From: Tunturiibacter gelidiferens
GTDB taxonomy: Bacteria > Acidobacteriota > Terriglobia > Terriglobales > Acidobacteriaceae
DNA: 64,000 nt
Reading direction: 5' to 3'
Assembly (NCBI RefSeq): GCF_014201335.1
Contig: NZ_JACHEB010000009.1
Coordinates: forward strand, 1 to 64,000
Numbering within the stretch: the first letter of the stretch is position 1; each line of letters starts with the position of its first letter. Positions 28,984 through 37,302 of this stretch are shown here, in pieces. The notes below the pieces were generated by a model that searched no databases, was not told where the DNA came from, and worked only from the letters and a program-made list of their open reading frames with translations. The position numbers were made by a program, and so were the translations under genes.

Positions 28984-30360
28984 ATGGAAGACAGGAAGCA
29001 GGACGACAAAACGGAACTCCAAACCGATGCGGTTGTCATCGGTGGCGGCCTTGCCGGACAGGCGGCTGCTATCCACCTCGCTCGCGGCGGCTTGCGGGTA
29101 ATATGTCTCGAACCGCGTGAGTCATTCAACAATATAGTTGGCGAATCTCTCGACTGGTCGGCCCCGCAGCTGTTTGCGCAACTCGGCCTGACCATGGAAG
29201 ATCTGGTGGCATCAGGCGCCGCCACCTTTAAACGGCATATCACCGTCACAGCACCCGATGGCTCACAGCAGGAATACCTACCCGGTGCCTGGCTTACTAA
29301 ACGTCCATGGAATGTAGAGATACGCACATTGCACCTGGATCGCCGGCAGGTGCACAACCTGTTGCAGCAGTCGTCGTGTGCTCACGGAGCCGTTACTCTT
29401 CACGAGCGCGCCATTGGATTTGAGATTCAGGATCGGCGCATCTCTACCGTTGAGACATCGGGGGGACATTGCATTCGGGCCTCCTGGATCATTGACGCGT
29501 CTGGTTCTGCAGCCAGCGTACTCGGAAGAGAATTCAACCTGCCGTTTACGGCATACGGCCCCCACAAGGTCGCGCTCTGGGCGCACTTTCCTACAGAAGA
29601 CTGGGTCGAAGGAACTACTCTCTACATGCTCAGCCCAGCCGGTGAATATATGGAGTGGATCTGGGAGATCCCAATTCGTCCCGGCGTCAGCAGCATTGGA
29701 TATATCGCACCCGGATCGAAGATTAAGGTGCAACGCGCCCATGGCTTGAAGAATCTCGATCTGCTTGCACAGCAGATGCAGAAGTTCGCTCGCCTAAGCG
29801 CTCTCGCCAGTGACGCTCCACCCGAGCGAATCGCAGTCACGTCGTTCCTCTGCCGTACTTACATGGGTGTCTGCGGGCCAAACTGGATAATCATCGGAGA
29901 GGCCGCCTCGCAGTCTGACCCGATTACAGGTAACGGAGTTACGGCCGCCCTTCGACACGCTGAGGAAGCAAGCGCCCTTATCTGCAAATATCGCCACCGG
30001 CAAAGCATTCCGGTCCTCGCAAGAACTCCATATAACCTGCGCGTCAGCGGAGTTGGCCGCTACTTCAACAGCCTGATCGAGAAGTTGTTTTACGAATCGC
30101 CCATCCGCACTCGACTAGGTCTGTTCGGCACAGCACGGACATACACAGTTCCCGCTTGGCTTACCAATCTTGTGTATTCTCGCATGCGCCCGAGACGCAT
30201 CTTAGGGACCTTAATCTTTTGTTCTGCTCTGGTCGCCATCAGGGCAACTGCATGGGCCTTGTTTCAACTTAGCCGCTTGTTCGTCACGCGGTCCAGCGAC
30301 TCGCTCCAAACTGTCGATGGCAGAAGGGGGCAACGCCGTGCATTGCATATATCAAGGTAA
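28984..30360 (+). CDS. FAD-dependent monooxygenase/halogenase-like protein with WxWxIP motif
   Basis: This flavoprotein of about 458 residues has an N-terminal Rossmann motif GGGLAG (20-25) with AVVIGGG before it, a GESLDW segment equivalent to the GES motif of flavin halogenases, and WIWEIP at residues 225-230, matching the WxWxIP signature used for flavin-dependent halogenases. The FAD-contacting GDAA-like stretch is altered to GEAASQSDPITGNGV. The C-terminal part has a hydrophobic helix (ILGTLIFCSALVAIRATAWALF), suggesting membrane attachment. The halogenase catalytic Lys is not obvious. A hydroxylase or geranylgeranyl-reductase-like role is the alternative. ATG at 28984 is preferred because the Rossmann motif follows at once; the frame is open to 28813. 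Confidence 0.75.
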   Translation: MEDRKQDDKTELQTDAVVIGGGLAGQAAAIHLARGGLRVICLEPRESFNNIVGESLDWSAPQLFAQLGLTMEDLVASGAATFKRHITVTAPDGSQQEYLPGAWLTKRPWNVEIRTLHLDRRQVHNLLQQSSCAHGAVTLHERAIGFEIQDRRISTVETSGGHCIRASWIIDASGSAASVLGREFNLPFTAYGPHKVALWAHFPTEDWVEGTTLYMLSPAGEYMEWIWEIPIRPGVSSIGYIAPGSKIKVQRAHGLKNLDLLAQQMQKFARLSALASDAPPERIAVTSFLCRTYMGVCGPNWIIIGEAASQSDPITGNGVTAALRHAEEASALICKYRHRQSIPVLARTPYNLRVSGVGRYFNSLIEKLFYESPIRTRLGLFGTARTYTVPAWLTNLVYSRMRPRRILGTLIFCSALVAIRATAWALFQLSRLFVTRSSDSLQTVDGRRGQRRALHISR

Positions 30361-31207
30361 GGGCGATGCCATTCTCTTCATCCACGGCATGCCTACCAAC
30401 CGCATGCTGTGGGGCCCCCTCATCCAGGAACTCTCCAGCGATCACCGATGCTTTGCTGTCGACCTGCCCGGCATGGGAGAGACGCCATTCGTTCCATATA
30501 GGCTTGGATATCTCGATCGCCAGGCTGAGCAGATCGAACAGCTTCGCATACAGCATGGCATAGAGAAGTGGCATGTTGTGGGACACGACGCAGGCTCTGC
30601 CGTCGCTGTGCAGTACGCGGCCCGCTTTTCACCCCGTGTGTCGTGTCTTGCGCTCATGTCTCCGGCAATCTTTCCCGATCTCAAACCGTTTTATCTTTTG
30701 AACGCCCTTCGCAAACCGCTCGTGGGAGAAGTGCTGGCTCCAGTGCTGCATCTGATCTTCTGGCGGATCGCGATGCGTCGAGCCCTTGCCGGCGAATCGA
30801 ACGAAACCCCGCTCCGCGCGTTTTATAAACCTTTCTCCGGCTTCACTGGCTCCTGGCAACTCATGCGACTCGTTCGTTGGGGCAAACCTCAAGATATGTT
30901 GGGTGAAATCCCGGCCAAGCTCGCGGCATTACTGATGCCCACTCTGCTCTTCCAGGGATCACGCGATGTTTTGCCCGCATCTTTCGTCGAGCGAGCAGCT
31001 TCGCTCATCCCGCACTCAACAGTCGTTACGCTCGACACAGGACACTTCATTCCTCTCGATAAGCCAAAGGATGTCGCAGTCTGCCTTCAAAGCTTCTTTG
31101 CGGAGAACAGCGGTACGAACGATACTGCCATCCGAGCGACCAATCGCAGTGCGTGGAGCTCTCACACCGTGCCTGCCGAACCGTTGCCCTTGCCAGTCGT
31201 TTTATAG
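30317..31207 (+). CDS. Alpha/beta hydrolase with Asp nucleophile (epoxide hydrolase/haloalkane dehalogenase-like)
   Basis: This 296-residue alpha/beta-hydrolase has oxyanion motif HGMPTNRMLW and a nucleophile elbow VVGHDAGSA with Asp91 where esterases carry Ser. That places it in the epoxide-hydrolase/dehalogenase branch. The acid is probably the Asp of GSRDVLP and the base the His of DTGHFIPLDKP. It overlaps the flavoenzyme by 44 bp if the ATG at 30317 is used. An in-frame GTG at 30338, preceded by AGAAGGGGG, is the better ribosome-binding context and may be the real start. The adjacent flavoenzyme suggests the pair acts on the same organic substrate. No halide-binding Trp pair could be confirmed by eye. 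Confidence 0.82.
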   Translation: MAEGGNAVHCIYQGKGDAILFIHGMPTNRMLWGPLIQELSSDHRCFAVDLPGMGETPFVPYRLGYLDRQAEQIEQLRIQHGIEKWHVVGHDAGSAVAVQYAARFSPRVSCLALMSPAIFPDLKPFYLLNALRKPLVGEVLAPVLHLIFWRIAMRRALAGESNETPLRAFYKPFSGFTGSWQLMRLVRWGKPQDMLGEIPAKLAALLMPTLLFQGSRDVLPASFVERAASLIPHSTVVTLDTGHFIPLDKPKDVAVCLQSFFAENSGTNDTAIRATNRSAWSSHTVPAEPLPLPVVL

Positions 31208-31342
31208 CCGCAGCCAATCTGCCGAGCAGAGGCTGCTTCCGTTTTCAAAAAACAGGCTTCATCGAGCGTACAACGCGATAGACCCTTTCGACCTTCACCT
31301 ACGCCGATTCATTGGACCAATAGTGATGGCTATACTTTAAAA

Positions 31343-31852
31343 ATGATTCACCTCCGGACGGTGCCGCTCTTCGATCCCGGCGCGCAACCCGCCTCATGGA
31401 ATGAGCGCATGTCGCCTGGCGAGTATGCAGTTCATTACTCAAGTTTCGATAAAGTCGCTCGCGGAATCGGCCCAAGCTGCACGATTCTCGGAAGCTTGGA
31501 AGACGCCGAAGAATATGCCAAAGCACAGGTCACGCTCAATCCCGAACTGCGCTGCAGAATCTACGACGATCGAGGATTCGTTGGTGCTCCCATCCTCGAA
31601 GTCTGCGGACCGCGATACAAAGGGGAGAGTGAAATCTCACCACGTTTCCGCAGATGGTTCGGATCGCTGCTATTTTTCGGCGGACTCGCATTGGTCATCG
31701 TGGACTGGAGCTCGGACTTCAAGCTCACATGGCCCGCAACCATCGGCGCACGCATGCTTATTCCGGGCCTTATCCTGCTCGTAACAGAACTAGCCCTGAT
31801 GCTCCATGCCAAGCGGAAGCATATCCACGATGAGGTGCGGAAGTCCGTATGA
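31343..31852 (+). CDS. Conserved hypothetical membrane protein, two transmembrane helices
   Basis: The 169-residue protein has a soluble N-terminal part of about 110 residues (SSFDKVARGIGPS, LEDAEEYAKAQV, RIYDDRGFVG) and two C-terminal hydrophobic helices (about 115-130 and 140-160). I recognise the pattern from other acidobacterial genomes but know no function. It overlaps the next gene by 4 bp (ATGA), so it was probably co-expressed with the intact antiporter before that gene was broken. No signal peptide is seen. Confidence 0.72.
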   Translation: MIHLRTVPLFDPGAQPASWNERMSPGEYAVHYSSFDKVARGIGPSCTILGSLEDAEEYAKAQVTLNPELRCRIYDDRGFVGAPILEVCGPRYKGESEISPRFRRWFGSLLFFGGLALVIVDWSSDFKLTWPATIGARMLIPGLILLVTELALMLHAKRKHIHDEVRKSV

Positions 31853-32280
31853 CACTCCTGCTTCTGCAAATGACGACCGTACTGTTGACCGCTCTTGTCT
31901 TTGGTTGGATTGCTCGCAAATGCGGTCAGGCCAGAGTCATCGGCGAAATTGTTGGCGGTATCTTTCTTGGCCCTTCTGCGTTTGGCCGCATCGCTCCTCA
32001 TGCCTCGGCCCGCTTGTTTCCCCAAAGCTCGCTCGGGCCTTTTGACGTCCTCAGTACCGTGGGCCTTATCTTGTTTTTGTTTCTTATAGGAACTCAACTC
32101 GAATACGAACATCTCCGACAGCACAAGACAACAGCGACGCTCACAAGCGCTTTGAGCATCCTCCTTCCATTCCTCTTCGCGATGGCTGTGGCTCCTTCGC
32201 TTCGCACTCGTTTTGCTCCGAGTGAAATCGGGAGCGTCCCCTTCGCCTTATTCCTCGGCGTATCGATGATGGCCAACTGA
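31849..32280 (+). pseudogene. N-terminal half of CPA2 cation/H+ antiporter, broken by inversion
   Basis: The frame has the first four to five helices of a KefB-like monovalent cation/proton antiporter (CGQARVIGEIVGGIFLGPSAFGRI, LFLFLIGTQLE). It ends at FALFLGVSM then MAN and a stop. In intact relatives this point continues directly as SITAFPVLARIL, and exactly that continuation begins on the opposite strand at about 33187. The breakpoint is at the ATG 32266-32268. The product would be a non-functional membrane fragment. Confidence 0.88.
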
Positions 32281-32353
32281 CCTCACCGCCCCGGCTTGTT
32301 AACAAACACCTTAGCGAATGGCTCCACGAGCCCTGCAGCCATTGCCGCGTGTT

Positions 32354-33187
32354 CTAGGCCGCCTCACCGGCTGCAGAGTCTCGACGATGATCGCCCGAGT
32401 TTCGCACCCCGAGGAAGTTAGGAATGGGAGTGGTCATCGCCGTCGTGATCAGGGCCATGACGACCAACATCGTGAAGAGAGCGGGCGAGAATACGTGGGC
32501 GTTATACGCAATGTTCAACACGATCAACTCGACCAGGCCCCGCGTATTGAGTAGCGCCCCCAAAGCCCAGGCATCCTTCCAGTCCTGTCCCGTCCAGCGG
32601 GCCGCGAGCACCGCGCCTCCCATCTTTCCAGCGATTGCAATTGCAAGGATCACAGCTGTCCAGCACCATATGCGGACACCGTGCAGGAGATCTAAGCGTG
32701 TTCTCATTCCTGTCAAGGTGAAGAAGAATGGCAGGAGAAGCACCGAAACTACCGTATCAAAACGTGTTCGAAGTGTGCTTTGCCATAGCGGGATGCGAGG
32801 AAAGCATACGCCAGCGAGAAAGGCACCAAACAGCGGGTGTACTCCTATCGCTTCTGTTGCCGCTGACGACGCCAGGACTACTGCTAAGATAATTCCCATG
32901 ACTTCATAGGAGAGAGCGGCCGTCTTCCGACGCTCGATCAACCATTTCCCGAGCGGGCGAACACTTCCGACCATCACTGCGAGATAGATGCCAAGCCACA
33001 GAAGTCGGTATGGCAGACCCATCGATTGAGAGGTGTGAGGGACTAGCGTGAGGGCGATTGCGAGAAGAATCCATGCGCTCACATCATCCACCGCTGCACA
33101 CATCAAAGCAGTCGTCCCCAAAGGAGTGGACTGCATCTGCCGTTCTTCGAGGATGCGGGCAAGAACAGGAAAGGCGGTGATACTCAT
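32354..33187 (-). pseudogene. C-terminal half of the same CPA2 antiporter, inverted
   Basis: Minus-strand sequence starts at MSITAFPVLARILEERQM and continues through the remaining helices: CAAVDDVSAWILLA (the ion-binding helix with paired Asp), LFGAFLAGVCFPR, FTLTGMRTRLDLL, and LNTRGLVELIVLN. It reaches a normal stop at 32354. It has no start region of its own and is the exact complement of the fragment at 31849-32268: together they would make one antiporter with no missing residues. An open frame runs on to 33196, but that end is junction sequence. Confidence 0.88.
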
Positions 33188-34169
33188 CTGCATCAAGGTC
33201 TCGGGACTGTGCGATCGCTATGCCAGGGACGGGATGCCGGAGAGGGAATCGACGTCGGGCCCATACCGCTCCTACCTAAAGCGTTTCCGTGAGGAGTGGG
33301 GTGACCACAGGCTCGATGAGATGGCCACAGACATTATGGGGATCGAGCAGTGGCTCAACGGCTACCAGACGCTTGCAACTCCCGACCGAACGGTAAAGGG
33401 CGTCATCATCCGAGGAAGACCGGCGCGACCGGCTAGCAAAAAAACGAAGCAGTTGATGAAGATGTTTGTGCATCGCCTATTTGAACTCGCGATCAAGTGG
33501 GGATACCTGACCCTGCAAAGAAATCCTGTCGGCCTCGTTGAGATCAAGGGCAAGGCGACGCGGGTGCGTAAGCTCATCCTCATCACCGTCGACCAGTGGA
33601 ACAAGATCATAACTGACCCTAAGCTGGCACCGCATGTGAAAGTCATGATTACCGTCGCCATGCTTCTGGGACTTCGCGCGAGTGAGCTGCTTGGCCTGCG
33701 CTGGGAGGACATTGACCTCGACAATTTAGAAAGGTGGGTTCTGAGGGTTCGTCGATCGTATGTCGACAAGGATGTGGACGATACCAAAACTCCAGATTCG
33801 GAGCAGGAACTCCCTATCCATGATGACCTGCGGCTCGTTCTGGAGATGTGGCGGACTGAGCAGGAGCCTGTTAACGGCTGGCTGTTTGGCAATATCCAGA
33901 CCGGGCGGCCCTTCTGGCGCGGCCAGCTTCAGAAGAATCACCTTGTTCCCTTGGGTAATAGGCACGGAATTCCTCATCTCGGATGGCATGCGTTTCGCCA
34001 CACGTACCGGGCAATGATGAGGGAGCTAGAAATCCCGCTCGAGATGTAGCGGACTCTGATGCGGCACTCGGATATCAAGACGACGTTAAGCTATGGAGGA
34101 AAGACGCCGGCAGAGGTAGGGCGTCCATCGAACAAGAAGGTTGTAGAGATGCTTAAGAACAGAGCATGA
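33188..34169 (+). pseudogene. Tyrosine recombinase (phage-type integrase), truncated and stop-interrupted
   Basis: Recognisable integrase from SGLCDRYARDG (SAM-like core-binding domain) through LLGLRASELLGLRWEDID (first catalytic Arg) to HAFRHTYRAMM (H-x-x-R). An in-frame TAG at about 34047 interrupts it just before LMRHSDIKTTLSYGG, which contains the next catalytic His and the Tyr; the real end is a TGA at 34167-34169. The N-terminal arm-binding region is lost at the inversion junction near 33188. It lies 160 bp from the 3' end of tRNA-Arg, a classical integration site. A shortened frame ending at the TAG lacks the nucleophile. Confidence 0.85.
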
Positions 34170-34328
34170 AGGCTCGGCTACATTCCTACGGTTTGTAGGG
34201 TGGGTCTGAAGAACAGAGGATGGGGAGAGAAACTTGTGATCTAGAGCGGAAGCGAAATTTGCAGCGAGGGAAATTATCTTGCCCTTATTTTGCCCTCATA
34301 TCCTAGCCCTCCCGTAAGTCGTTGATTC

Positions 34329-34405
34329 TGGTGCGCCCGGAGAGATTCGAACTCCCGACCCTTTGGTTCGAAGCCAAATGCTCTATCCAGCTGAGCTACG
34401 GGCGC
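34329..34405 (-). tRNA. tRNA-Arg (anticodon TCG)
   Basis: Cloverleaf on the minus strand: acceptor stem GCGCCCG (34405-34399) with CGGGCGC (34339-34333), D arm, anticodon loop CTTCGAA giving TCG, and T arm GGGAGTTCGAATCTC. The CCA end is encoded (34331-34329). The gene reads toward the integrase remnant, so its 3' end is the likely attachment site; no second copy of the 3' end was found in the window. Confidence 0.97.
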
Positions 34406-34468
34406 GCAAAACAGGGAACTGCACTACAAGAACACCCTAAAAATACCGAAGAAAATCGTATACGGCAA

Positions 34469-34735
34469 CTAGCCCGCGACAACTGGTTCCGGCGGCGGAG
34501 GAGGAGCCGCGAACATCGGCATCGTCTCAACGACGTCGAGTCCCGCGCGACGCAGCAGCTCATAAATCACCGGTTCGGTTAAACGGGTAGCGTCAAATTC
34601 AACCCTTACCGTCTTCTTCGCCTCGTCCAGCGCTAAGTGCCGAACCCCATACACCTCGCGCATTTTAGCCATCGCCACGACCGAGGCTTCAGTCGGAGGA
34701 ACTCCATAGCGATAAAGAACGTCAAGCTGTGTCAT
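34469..34735 (-). CDS. Small heavy-metal-associated-like (ferredoxin-fold) protein
   Basis: This 88-residue protein has an HMA-like beta-alpha-beta layout (LDVLYRYGVPPTEASVVAMAKMREVYGVRHLALDEAKKTVRVEFDATRLTE), but without the CxxC metal-binding motif. A proline-rich tail follows (APPPPPEP). I recognise it as a conserved acidobacterial hypothetical protein and know no defined role. It is likely cytosolic. It lies 55 bp from the TlpA gene and in the same direction, so the two may be co-transcribed. Confidence 0.72.
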   Translation of the reverse strand: MTQLDVLYRYGVPPTEASVVAMAKMREVYGVRHLALDEAKKTVRVEFDATRLTEPVIYELLRRAGLDVVETMPMFAAPPPPPEPVVAG

Positions 34736-34790
34736 GGCTTAGATCATATCAGCGAGTCATCTCTGCTGAATCGACAAACTCCGACTGCTC

Positions 34791-35285
34791 TCACATCTTC
34801 GAGAGATAGCTAGTAATCTCAGGGCTGGTCCACACCTGCGCGCCGATGAACTTCCGTCGCAACACACCTTGCTTATCGACGATGTAGGTCTCGGGAATCT
34901 GCACCGTCCCATACAGCGCATTCACCTTCTGATCCTCGTCCCGTACCGTCAGCACATCGACATGATGCTCCACCAGAAAGCGCTTATAGACATCCGGATC
35001 CTGGTCCATACTCACTGCAACAATCGCCAGCTCTGGCATCTGTTTCTGCAGCGCCAGCAGGCTAGGTAGCTCTTCGATGCAAGGAGCACACCAGGTCGCC
35101 CACAGGTTCAACACCACCACCCGTCCACGCAGCTTGCTCAAATCGACAGTTCTGGTGCCGTCCCCCATTACAAACTGCGGCGCGGGTTTATCAATATTTC
35201 CCGGGCGGCTTCCCCGGTCGCATCCCGCCACCAATAGCGTTCCCAACACCGCACTCATCAACAATCTACTCACAAGTCGCTCCAC
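34791..35285 (-). CDS. TlpA-like thiol:disulfide oxidoreductase, lipoprotein
   Basis: The 164-residue protein carries a lipobox (LLVAGC) and a thioredoxin-fold domain with WCAPC and the cis-Pro loop QIPETYIVD. It would be anchored in the membrane facing the periplasm, where TlpA/ResA-type proteins reduce cysteines, for example in cytochrome c maturation; the target here is unknown. The given start is a GTG at 35285; a second GTG at 35273 has GGAG 6 nt upstream and may be the true start. It is divergent from the glycosyltransferase, with only about 20-30 bp between starts, so the promoters overlap. Confidence 0.9.
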   Translation of the reverse strand: MERLVSRLLMSAVLGTLLVAGCDRGSRPGNIDKPAPQFVMGDGTRTVDLSKLRGRVVVLNLWATWCAPCIEELPSLLALQKQMPELAIVAVSMDQDPDVYKRFLVEHHVDVLTVRDEDQKVNALYGTVQIPETYIVDKQGVLRRKFIGAQVWTSPEITSYLSKM

Positions 35286-35303
35286 TTCCTATAATACGAA
35301 GTC

Positions 35304-36395
35304 GTGAGCGACCCGTCCCCCGAGCATCTCCCGAACTCTGACGTATCACCCGACCTGGAACTCTCCGTCATCATTCCAGCCCGCAACGAGCAGCTCTCGC
35401 TGCCCGCCTGCCTCGCCTCGATCCTGAGCCAGTCCGAGCCCGGCTTCCTCCTCGGCCAACAGTGGGAGTTGATCATCGTCAACGATGACTCAACCGACGA
35501 CACCCGCAGCATTGCCACCGAAGCCGCCGCGAGTCACTCAGGCGTCATCGTCCTCGACGCGCCGAAGCTGGACCTGGGCCCGAACGCCGGATTCACCGGC
35601 AAGACCAACGCCTGCTGGGCCGGCGCCCAAGCCGCACGTGGCAAATACCTCCTCTTCACCGACGCAGACACCATCCACGAGACAAACGACATATCCCGCT
35701 CCCTCCGCGAAGCCGATCGCCACAAAGTCGCTTTGCTCTCCTACTCGCCTCGTCAAATCGTCACCGGCTTCTGGCAGCACGCCGTCATGCCGCTGATCTT
35801 CTCGGAACTTGCCTCCGTCTACCCCTCCAACCAGGTCAACGATCCCGCCCGCCGCCTCGCCGCCGCCAACGGCCAGTTCCTCCTCGTCGAACGTGAAGCC
35901 TACTTTTCCATCGGCGGACATCGCGCGGTCGGTAACCGCATCCTCGAGGACGTTGCCCTCGCCGAAAACATCAAACGACCACCCCGCACCATCCGCTTCC
36001 GCTACGCTCCGGAAGCGGTCTCTACACGCATGTATCGAAGCACCTCGGAGATGGTCGAAGGCTGGACCAAAAATCTCGCGCTCCTCCTCCCCAAGCCCGT
36101 CGCCCTGGCGCTCTGGCGAGTTCTTGATGTCATCCTCTTCTTCGGCTTGCCCATCGCTGCCTTTGGCCTCTACTGGCTGCAACCATGGCAGAGAAGCGTT
36201 ATCCTTCTCATCTGGGTTCGAACCCTCTGGCGCTTTTACTCCCGCGTCGCACGCTCGAACTTCCCGGCCATTGACGTAGCAATCTCTATACTCGGCGTAC
36301 CTTTTTTCATCTACATTCTTCTTCGCAGCGTCAATCACCATCGCTTCGGAAAATCTGTTACCTGGAAGGGACGTAACTACAACGCGGCCCCCTAG
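35304..36395 (+). CDS. Family 2 glycosyltransferase, membrane-bound
   Basis: This 363-residue GT-A enzyme shows SVIIPARNEQLSLPAC, a VNDDSTDDT motif, the DxD-like LLFTDADT, and an ED pair in ILEDVALAENIK; the QxxRW-like region is replaced by MVEGWTKNLALLL. Two or three C-terminal transmembrane helices follow. It resembles HpnB/CrtQ-like and ceramide-type glucosyltransferases that act on lipid acceptors, but the acceptor cannot be assigned. The start is a GTG at 35304, overlapping the promoter of the divergent TlpA gene. A PTPS gene follows after 56 bp. Confidence 0.88.
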   Translation: MSDPSPEHLPNSDVSPDLELSVIIPARNEQLSLPACLASILSQSEPGFLLGQQWELIIVNDDSTDDTRSIATEAAASHSGVIVLDAPKLDLGPNAGFTGKTNACWAGAQAARGKYLLFTDADTIHETNDISRSLREADRHKVALLSYSPRQIVTGFWQHAVMPLIFSELASVYPSNQVNDPARRLAAANGQFLLVEREAYFSIGGHRAVGNRILEDVALAENIKRPPRTIRFRYAPEAVSTRMYRSTSEMVEGWTKNLALLLPKPVALALWRVLDVILFFGLPIAAFGLYWLQPWQRSVILLIWVRTLWRFYSRVARSNFPAIDVAISILGVPFFIYILLRSVNHHRFGKSVTWKGRNYNAAP

Positions 36396-36451
36396 TTACC
36401 TTCGGTTTGCATCCACGCCTCTTTCAAACACGTCTAAACACAGGAATAACG

Positions 36452-36862
36452 ATGATCTTTCTTACCCGCAAAGCCGAGTTCTCCGCCGCCCACTTCTATT
36501 GGAACGAAGCGTGGTCGCCCGAGGAGAACCAGCGTGTCTTCGGCAAGTGTGCAAATCGCAACGGCCACGGGCACAATTACACGCTAGAGGTCACAGTTGC
36601 AGGCGCGGTAGACGCCACCACCGGCTTCGTTGTCGATCTCAAAGAGTTGAAAGACATCCTCGAGCGCGAAGTAATCAGCATCTACGATCACCGGCATCTG
36701 AATCTCGAAGTCCCCGAATTCAAAAACAAGATCCCGACGACAGAGAACATCGCAATCGCGATCTGGCAGCGGCTCGACAATAAAATTCCTCACGCAAAAC
36801 TGCACCGGGTCCGCGTCTACGAGATGCCCGATCTCTTCGCGGACTATTATGGTGAGCCATGA
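36452..36862 (+). CDS. 6-pyruvoyltetrahydropterin synthase/QueD family, copy 1
   Basis: This protein of about 136 residues carries the PTPS zinc site: AEFSAAHF and GKCANRNGHGHNYTLEV (His residues plus the catalytic Cys), the catalytic YDHRHLN (Asp-His) and the substrate Glu in RVRVYEM. Family members convert dihydroneopterin triphosphate to 6-carboxytetrahydropterin (QueD, queuosine pathway) or 6-pyruvoyltetrahydropterin. The ATG at 36452 was chosen because IFLTRKAEFSA is the usual N-terminus; the frame is open upstream to 36407. It overlaps the second copy by 4 bp (ATGA), and folE follows, so the three make a pterin operon. Confidence 0.92.
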   Translation: MIFLTRKAEFSAAHFYWNEAWSPEENQRVFGKCANRNGHGHNYTLEVTVAGAVDATTGFVVDLKELKDILEREVISIYDHRHLNLEVPEFKNKIPTTENIAIAIWQRLDNKIPHAKLHRVRVYEMPDLFADYYGEP

Positions 36863-37287
36863 AAGCGCATCTCAATCGCCGTTACCACTTCAGCGCGTCG
36901 CATCGCCTCCACACCGAAGCGTACGACACGGCGAAGAACCAGTCTGTCTTCGGCAAATGCAACAACCCCCACGGCCACGGCCACAACTACACCGTGCAGG
37001 TTACGCTAAGCGGCCAGGTAGATCCTGCCACCGGAATGGTCTGCAATCTCGCCGACCTCGACGCCTTCGCACAAACAAACCTCCTTGCACGATTCGACCA
37101 TACGAACCTCAACACTCTCGACTGCTTTGCCAACACCGTCTCCACGACGGAAAATCTAAGCATCGAAATCTATCGCATCTTCCAAAGCTTTCCCGCGGCT
37201 CATCTTGAGCGGGTTCACGTTGAGGAGACCAGCAACAACTCGTTCGACTACGCCGGCGACGCAACACCAACGCCAGGCACGATCTAA
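36859..37287 (+). CDS. 6-pyruvoyltetrahydropterin synthase/QueD family, copy 2
   Basis: A 142-residue paralogue of the preceding gene, with HFSASHRLH, GKCNNPHGHGHNYTVQV, FDHTNLN and VHVEET in the same places, so the zinc ligands and catalytic Cys, Asp and His all remain. The two copies differ enough to suggest different roles (for example one for queuosine and one for another pterin) rather than recent duplication. It starts inside the stop codon of copy 1 and is followed after 15 bp by folE. Confidence 0.92.
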   Translation: MKAHLNRRYHFSASHRLHTEAYDTAKNQSVFGKCNNPHGHGHNYTVQVTLSGQVDPATGMVCNLADLDAFAQTNLLARFDHTNLNTLDCFANTVSTTENLSIEIYRIFQSFPAAHLERVHVEETSNNSFDYAGDATPTPGTI

Positions 37288-37302
37288 AGAAAGGCCCAAC
37301 CT

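Noticed and set aside
32266..33187. Site-specific invertible switch bounded by inverted repeats at the antiporter
   Set aside because: Breakpoints share only three bases and no long inverted repeats are seen, so a programmed switch is not supported, though not excluded.
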